Shown here in pieces: positions 59,300 to 64,000 of a DNA stretch of 64,000 bases (the first letter of the stretch is position 1; every line of letters begins with the position of its first letter). The position numbers and the translations under genes are program-made. The stretch spans positions 1,264,160 through 1,328,159 of the forward strand of contig PNAE01000007.1 in NCBI GenBank assembly GCA_003169895.1. Reading direction: 5' to 3'. The stretch comes from Gemmatimonadota bacterium (GTDB taxonomy: Bacteria; Gemmatimonadota; Gemmatimonadetes; Gemmatimonadales; GWC2-71-9). Under the pieces are notes generated by a model. The model did no database searches, had not been told where the DNA came from, and was given only the letters and a program-made list of their open reading frames with translations.

Positions 59300-60352
59300 C
59301 TACATGATCGGCTTGCCGTTCGCCTTCAACGTCTTGATGCGTGCCGCTTCGAGTGCAGTGACTTCATGTGGCAGCGGTGCATAGAGCAGCGCCGCGGTCA
59401 TGTTCTGAGCCTCGGGCGAAATCATCCACTCCAGGAAGTTCTTCATCGCCTTCGCCTTGGCCGCATCCTTCATGTTCGGGCGCACCAGCAGCCAGGTGAA
59501 TGAGGCGATTGGATATGACTGAGCGCCCGGCGCGTTGGTGATCGAAACGCGGAAATCGGTGTTCGGCGGGAACTTCGCGCTCGCCGCCGCATTCGTCGTG
59601 GTCTCCAGCGATGGCGTCACGAAATTTCCGGCGGCATTCTTGACGTCGGCATAGGGAAGGTTGTTCGCAGCGGCATAGATCAGCTCGACATAGCCGATGG
59701 TGCCGTCAACCTGCTTGACCTGCTGAGTCACGCCTTCGTTGCCCTTGCCACCGAGACCAACCGGCCAGTTCACCGCCGTGCCAAAGCCGACCTTCTGCTT
59801 CCATTCCGGTGAGACCTTGCTCAAGTAGTCGGTGAAGATGTACGACGTCCCGGATCCGTCGGACCGGTGCACCACAATGATATCGGTGTTCGGAAGCTTG
59901 ACCCCGGGATTGGTTGCCGCGATATGGGAATCGTTCCACTTGGTGATCGTTCCGAGATAGATGGCGGCGATGGTGGGGCCGTCGAACTTGAGCTTGGTGG
60001 CTCCGAGCGAGGAAAGGTTCCACGTCATCACGTCGGCACCCATGACCGTGGGAAAGTGGATGACATCTCCCTGCACCGCATTGAGCTGATCAGCGGTCAT
60101 CGGGCCATCTGATGCGCCAAAATCGACCGTTCCCTGCGTGTACTGCTGGATCCCGCCTCCGGAACCGATCGACTGGTAGTTGATCTGCACGCCGGTCTTC
60201 TTGCTGTACGCATCGAACCATTTGGTGTAGATCGGATTCGGAAACGTCGCGCCGGCGCCGGTGAGAGATTGGGCGCTAATCGTCACCGGGACGATCACGG
60301 CCAGGAGCGCCGTGAGAATGACCTGGACCGTGGTGCTCAGCTTGGTAATCAT
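59300..60352 (-). CDS. pstS: Phosphate-binding protein PstS
   Basis: 350 residues from ATG 60352, preceded by AGGAG nine bases upstream. The upstream extension of the frame (to 60988) is out-of-frame reading of the porin gene. Signal peptide (about 1-29, ending ISAQS). Periplasmic phosphate-binding motifs: TGAGATFPNPIY, SIGSGGGIQQYTQGTVDFGASDGPM and RSDGSGTSYIF. It delivers phosphate to PstCA. Confidence 0.95.
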   Translation of the reverse strand: MITKLSTTVQVILTALLAVIVPVTISAQSLTGAGATFPNPIYTKWFDAYSKKTGVQINYQSIGSGGGIQQYTQGTVDFGASDGPMTADQLNAVQGDVIHFPTVMGADVMTWNLSSLGATKLKFDGPTIAAIYLGTITKWNDSHIAATNPGVKLPNTDIIVVHRSDGSGTSYIFTDYLSKVSPEWKQKVGFGTAVNWPVGLGGKGNEGVTQQVKQVDGTIGYVELIYAAANNLPYADVKNAAGNFVTPSLETTTNAAASAKFPPNTDFRVSITNAPGAQSYPIASFTWLLVRPNMKDAAKAKAMKNFLEWMISPEAQNMTAALLYAPLPHEVTALEAARIKTLKANGKPIM

Positions 60353-60390
60353 GATGCCGTGCTCCTGAAGTGTGTGGCCGGTAGCAGGAT

Positions 60391-61470
60391 CTAGAACGTG
60401 AATTCGGTGTGGAAGAAGAGCGTCTTGTTGGCGACGTCGAACGCATTGTTGCCGCCGCTCTGCAGCGAATTGCTGTCGACGTCGAGCAGCACCCTCAGAT
60501 TCGGCGAGATCGCGTACGACACGCCGGCGATGATCCGCGTCTGCTTGTTCACGGTGGTGTTGGCCGCCGCGTTCTGGGTGGTCAACGTCGAGTCGGTGTT
60601 GGGATCGAAGCTGTCGAAGCGGAGGAGGAGCGCCGCCTTCGAGTTCGGGATGTTCAGGATCGCGTACGCGCCGAACGCCGCGCCCTTCTGCTTCGGCGTC
60701 TTCGCGCCGGTCGAGTCCTGGCGCATGCCGTACTCGGCCGCTAGGGTGACTTGCTTGGACTTGTACGACAGCATGCCGATGAGCCGGTTCCGCGACCCGC
60801 CGCCGGTGGCCGTGCCGACCTGGCCGTACGCGGTGAGCCGGAGGCCGCCGACCTTGCCGGCCAGGTCGGTCTTCGCCAGCCGGAACGACACCCGTCCTTC
60901 GACATCCTTGCCCGGATCGCCCGGGGCATTGCTGTAGCCCTCGCCGTCGAAGACGCCGACCTGCATGTTGACGGCGTCGTAGTGCCACATGCCGTCGGCG
61001 CCGATGCCGAAGTCCGACGACGGAAAGAAGCTGTTCCGGTCATACAGCGTGGTGCCCTGCATCCGGTATCCGTACAGCGCTTCCTCATAGTCGATCCACG
61101 GCGTGGTGAAGAGGCCGGTCTTGAACGTGAGGGCACTCTTGTCCGGAGTCCAACCCACGAACGCGTACTTGAGGCGGATGGTCAGCTGATTGGCCGCGGC
61201 CTTCCTGCCATCGACGTCGGTGGTGATCCGCGTTTGTACACCGCTGGCGAACTTGCCGAGGATGTTTACGTATGCGCGCGCAACGTCGAAGTTGTTGTCA
61301 TGGCCCGGACTCCCCTTTGTGGCGATGAGAGCCGAGTCCTCCTTGAGCGAGTACGCATACTGCAGGTACCCGACACCGCCCACCGTCACCTGGGCGCGGG
61401 CCGCCGCTGTGTGAACACCAAGACCGAGTGTCACGGCAAACATGACCCGGCGCGCAACTGGAAGACGCAT
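60391..61470 (-). CDS. Phosphate-associated outer-membrane porin (OprP/O-like)
   Basis: 359 residues from ATG 61470 (GGAGG just upstream); the frame is open to 61578. Signal peptide (about 1-26, ending AARA). Amphipathic strands alternate throughout, and it ends in FFHTEFTF, with the C-terminal Phe of outer-membrane beta-barrels. The location between ppk1 and pstS makes a phosphate- or polyphosphate-selective porin likely, as OprP/OprO in Pseudomonas. Confidence 0.85.
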   Translation of the reverse strand: MRLPVARRVMFAVTLGLGVHTAAARAQVTVGGVGYLQYAYSLKEDSALIATKGSPGHDNNFDVARAYVNILGKFASGVQTRITTDVDGRKAAANQLTIRLKYAFVGWTPDKSALTFKTGLFTTPWIDYEEALYGYRMQGTTLYDRNSFFPSSDFGIGADGMWHYDAVNMQVGVFDGEGYSNAPGDPGKDVEGRVSFRLAKTDLAGKVGGLRLTAYGQVGTATGGGSRNRLIGMLSYKSKQVTLAAEYGMRQDSTGAKTPKQKGAAFGAYAILNIPNSKAALLLRFDSFDPNTDSTLTTQNAAANTTVNKQTRIIAGVSYAISPNLRVLLDVDSNSLQSGGNNAFDVANKTLFFHTEFTF

Positions 61471-61628
61471 GGAACCTCCGCCTGCCCGAAGGTGAACGTC
61501 GCTCGGCGAGAGGGATTCGGAGGCAGGAGGTCCGCGTCCATCGCCAGAACGCGGACTAATAGGCCGAACTGGCATCACGTCACGGTGTCGAGGATGTCAC
61601 AGCTCGGTAACGGCGGACGAATAGCGGA

Positions 61629-61718
61629 GAGACGGGACACGAGAGACGAGAGACGAGAGAAACCTGCCGGTCCGGAGGGATCCGCGGGTTGCGGCAGGTT
61701 TCTCTCGTCTCCCGTCTC
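61629..61718 (-). terminator. Long inverted repeat after ppk1
   Basis: A perfect 19-bp stem: 61651-61669 pairs with 61692-61710, loop of 22 bases. Beyond an internal bulge, GAGACGGG (61629-61636) pairs with CCCGTCTC (61711-61718). It begins nine bases after the ppk1 stop codon. There is no U-run, so it may end transcription by another route or act in mRNA processing between ppk1 and the porin gene. The rest of 61471-61726 has no gene. Confidence 0.55.
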
Positions 61719-61726
61719 TCTGCTCG

Positions 61727-63829
61727 TCAGCGCGCCCGCTCGATCAGCACGCTGTGCGTGCCACTCTCGGCTTCTCCAGGGTCGGGCTGCCGCTGCAGGT
61801 AGCTGCCATCGGGCATCATGTCCCACGCCTGCCGGTTGTCGTTGAGCATCACCTCGAGCACGCGGCGGATGTCCATGCGATGGCGCGGATGCTCGATCGT
61901 CACCGCCGCTTCGACGCGATGCTCCAGGTTGCGCGGCATCCAGTCGGCCGAGGAGATCCACACCTTCTCCGTGCCGCCATTGGCGAACACGAACGCGCGT
62001 GAGTGCTCCAGGAACCGGCCCAGGATCGAGACGACGCAGATCCGCTCGCTGACACCTTCGACGCCCGGTCGGAGGCAGCAGATCCCGCGCACGATCAGGT
62101 CGATATCGACCCCGGCATTCGAGGCGCGGTACAGCGCCTCGATGATGTCCGGGTCAACCAGTGCGTTCATCTTGGCGAGGATCCGGCCGTTGCCGCCTTC
62201 GCGCGCGACCCTGGCTTCGTTCTCGATCAGTTCCAGGAAGTGCTGCTTCATCCAGCGCGGGGCGACCAGAATCTTGTGGTAGCCCGGAGGCTCGCCGAAA
62301 CCGGTGAGCACGTTGAACAGGTCACTCAGGTCCGCCCCGAGCGCGGGATCGGCGCTCAGCAGCCCGAAGTCAGTGTAGAATCTCGCCGTCTGCGGGTTGT
62401 AGTTGCCGGTGCCGATGTGGACATACCGCCGGATCGTGTCGCCTTCGCGCCGGACGATCAGCATGACCTTGGCATGCGTCTTGAGCCCGGCCACCCCGTA
62501 GCTGACGTGCACGCCCACATCCTCGAACCGCCGCGCCCAGCTGATGTTCTTCTCTTCGTCGAAACGCGCCTGCAACTCGATGAGCACCGCGACCTGCTTG
62601 CCGCGCACCGCCGCCTGCGCCAGGAGCCGGGCGATTTCGCCGCCGGTCCGGTACAGCGTGATCTTGATCGCCAGCACGTCGGGGTCGTCGCAGGCTTGCG
62701 CAATCAGCTGCTGCACCGACGTCTCGAACGAGTCGTAGGGATGGTGGAGCAGCAGGTCCCCGTCGCGGATCACCGCGAACATGTCGCGGTTCTCCAGCAG
62801 GCGGCGTGGGGTCACCGGCGCGAATGGCGGGTCGTGCAGTGCCGGGATGTCGAGCGCGGCGATGGTCGCGAGGTCATTCGCGTCCAGCGGACCCGATACC
62901 TCGAACACGTCTTCCTCGGTGAGTGCCAGTCCCTCGCCCGCGTCGGCGTCGTTGAACTCCTCGATCAGCCGGCGTCGCAGCTCCGCCGGCATCGACGCGT
63001 GCACTTCCAGCCGGACAACTTCACCGAACTTGCGGTTGCTGACCTCTTCCTGGATCAACTCGAGCAGGTCTTCCGCTTCATCCCCGCCACCGAGTTCGAG
63101 GTTCAGGTCGGTGTTGCGGGTGATCCGGAACAGGTGCCAGCCCGCAATGTTCACGCCCGGAAACAGCGCGCCGAGGTGTGCGCCGATCAGGTCTTCGAGC
63201 GCGACGAACTGGTTGACCTGGAGAAGCGGCACCCATCGCGGCAGCAGTTTCGGAACCTTGACCCGCGCAAACCGCGGCTGACCCGTGCGGTCCTCGAGCG
63301 TCACGGCGAGCGACAGCGACAAGTTGGAGATGTGCGGAAACGGATGCGCCGGGTCGATGGCGAGCGGCGTGATGACGGGGAACACGTGCGACTGGAAATA
63401 GCGGTGCAGGTTCTCGCGCTCCGCCGGTGGCAGGGCGGCGTAGTCCGTGTGGATCTGGATGCCGTGCGCGGCGAGCGCCGGGATGACCTCGTCCACAAGG
63501 CAGCGCGAATGCGCGTTCACCAGCGTGCGGACCGCTTCGCGGATCGCCGTCAATTGCGGGCCTGGCGCCAGCGGGTCCGGTGAATGCAGCAGCAGCCGTG
63601 CGGCCACCTGCTCGCGCACGCCGGCGACCCGGACCTGGAAGAACTCGTCGAGGTTGTTCGAGAAGATCGCCAGGAACTTCACCCGCTCGAGCAGCGGTGT
63701 CCGCGGATCGCAGGCTTCGTGCAGCACGCGACGGTTGAACTCCAGCCACGCAAGTTCGCGGTTCAGGTAGAGCGCAGGATCGCGCAGGTCGATTCGCGTT
63801 GGCGACTGGGTCTTCTGTGGATCCGTCAC
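61727..63829 (-). CDS. ppk1: Polyphosphate kinase 1
   Basis: 700 residues from GTG 63829, favoured because GAGG lies six bases before it; the alternative ATG 63835 has GAGG directly adjacent to it. N-terminal LNRELAWLEFNRRVLHEA, catalytic phosphohistidine region YVHIGTGNYNPQTARFYTDFG, and the C-terminal second PLD-type domain (SRAFVFANGGTEKVWISSADWMPRN). It makes polyphosphate from ATP. It starts just after the phoR stop codon. Confidence 0.94.
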   Translation of the reverse strand: MTDPQKTQSPTRIDLRDPALYLNRELAWLEFNRRVLHEACDPRTPLLERVKFLAIFSNNLDEFFQVRVAGVREQVAARLLLHSPDPLAPGPQLTAIREAVRTLVNAHSRCLVDEVIPALAAHGIQIHTDYAALPPAERENLHRYFQSHVFPVITPLAIDPAHPFPHISNLSLSLAVTLEDRTGQPRFARVKVPKLLPRWVPLLQVNQFVALEDLIGAHLGALFPGVNIAGWHLFRITRNTDLNLELGGGDEAEDLLELIQEEVSNRKFGEVVRLEVHASMPAELRRRLIEEFNDADAGEGLALTEEDVFEVSGPLDANDLATIAALDIPALHDPPFAPVTPRRLLENRDMFAVIRDGDLLLHHPYDSFETSVQQLIAQACDDPDVLAIKITLYRTGGEIARLLAQAAVRGKQVAVLIELQARFDEEKNISWARRFEDVGVHVSYGVAGLKTHAKVMLIVRREGDTIRRYVHIGTGNYNPQTARFYTDFGLLSADPALGADLSDLFNVLTGFGEPPGYHKILVAPRWMKQHFLELIENEARVAREGGNGRILAKMNALVDPDIIEALYRASNAGVDIDLIVRGICCLRPGVEGVSERICVVSILGRFLEHSRAFVFANGGTEKVWISSADWMPRNLEHRVEAAVTIEHPRHRMDIRRVLEVMLNDNRQAWDMMPDGSYLQRQPDPGEAESGTHSVLIERAR

Positions 63830-63837
63830 GGCCATCC

Positions 63838-64000
63838 TCAAGTCCGGGAGACGCCCTCGGGCAGCGCGGTTTCGCTCCTGGCGTCCGGAAACCAGCACCG
63901 AATCACCGTGCCCCGCTGCAACTCGCTTTCGGCGTCGACGTATCCGCCGTGTGCCTCGACCAGGTGCCGGACGATCGCCAGGCCAAGCCCGGTGCCGCCT
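63838..64000 (-). CDS. phoR: Sensor histidine kinase, C-terminal fragment (PhoR-like)
   Basis: The minus-strand frame entering at the right edge encodes 53 residues to the TGA at 63838-63840. It contains the ATP-binding G2 box [19 protein letters not shown], followed by [19 protein letters not shown], typical of the last part of a histidine kinase ATPase domain. As the first gene of a phosphate cluster (ppk1, porin, pst, phoU, ppx), a PhoR-type sensor is the natural identity, but the sensing part is outside the window. Confidence 0.8.
   Translation of the reverse strand, partial: GGTGLGLAIVRHLVEAHGGYVDAESELQRGTVIRCWFPDARSETALPEGVSRT

Overview
The window is GC-rich bacterial DNA, densely packed, with no RNA genes, CRISPR array or intact transposase that I could find. 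The gene content points to a soil or freshwater member of the Gemmatimonadota. Indicators are five Hanks-type Ser/Thr kinases carrying C-terminal TolB-like, TPR or PD40-propeller sensors, a Tricorn-type S41 protease, a DUF5107-TPR protein, a secreted M16 peptidase and many lipoproteins. The taxonomic call is inference from gene families, not from a marker gene.

Region 1 (1-18.3 kb, almost all minus strand) is a signalling and proteolysis block. It holds kinase-TolB-TPR (255-2606), kinase-TolB-TPR plus an overlapping amidohydrolase lipoprotein (2735-6369), kinase-TolB (8392-9804) overlapping a secreted PD40 propeller protein (6413-8395), an AbrB/Doc toxin-antitoxin pair (9953-10621), an AAA_28 P-loop ATPase overlapping a Tricorn-like protease (10720-14582), a kinase-PD40 fusion (14625-17261) and a PP2C phosphatase that could reverse the kinases (17392-18252). 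Region 2 (18.4-28.1 kb) is metabolic: a CBM9-like lipoprotein, a multicopper oxidase with copper motifs in reversed order, an APC permease with an ACMSD-type amidohydrolase, and a rhomboid protease-DeoC-ALDH16 operon suited to deoxynucleoside/deoxyribose breakdown.

Region 3 (28.06-30.96 kb) is the most unusual part. A small accessory island sits directly behind the ALDH16 gene. It is bracketed by a near-perfect 32-bp direct repeat of the last codons of ALDH16 and, inside that, by paired 12-bp repeats. It carries a small ORF split by an in-frame TAG, a membrane-anchored OB-fold-like protein, an N-terminally short Abi_C (abortive-infection) protein and a convergent repeat-containing lipoprotein. 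No integrase is visible.

Region 4 (31-48.3 kb) holds a tyrosine phenol-lyase (by active-site residues, not tryptophanase), a fifth kinase-TolB-TPR, a hemolysin-III membrane protein, an esterase, a DUF5107-TPR protein, an M16 peptidase, a lipoprotein, a TauE/SafE-DUF1634 pair, a degenerate HD/HD-GYP protein and a GspE/PilB ATPase. Region 5 (48.5-53.4 kb) contains a dicarboxylate symporter, an SDR and an arsenic locus (arsR; arsM-arsC-acr3) with two identical ATCAA-N6-TTGAT operators. Region 6 (53.4-64 kb) is a complete phosphate block on the minus strand: phoR (partial)-ppk1-porin-pstS-pstC-pstA-pstB-pstB-phoU-ppx, the last six genes all overlapping. It couples phosphate uptake, sensing and polyphosphate turnover.
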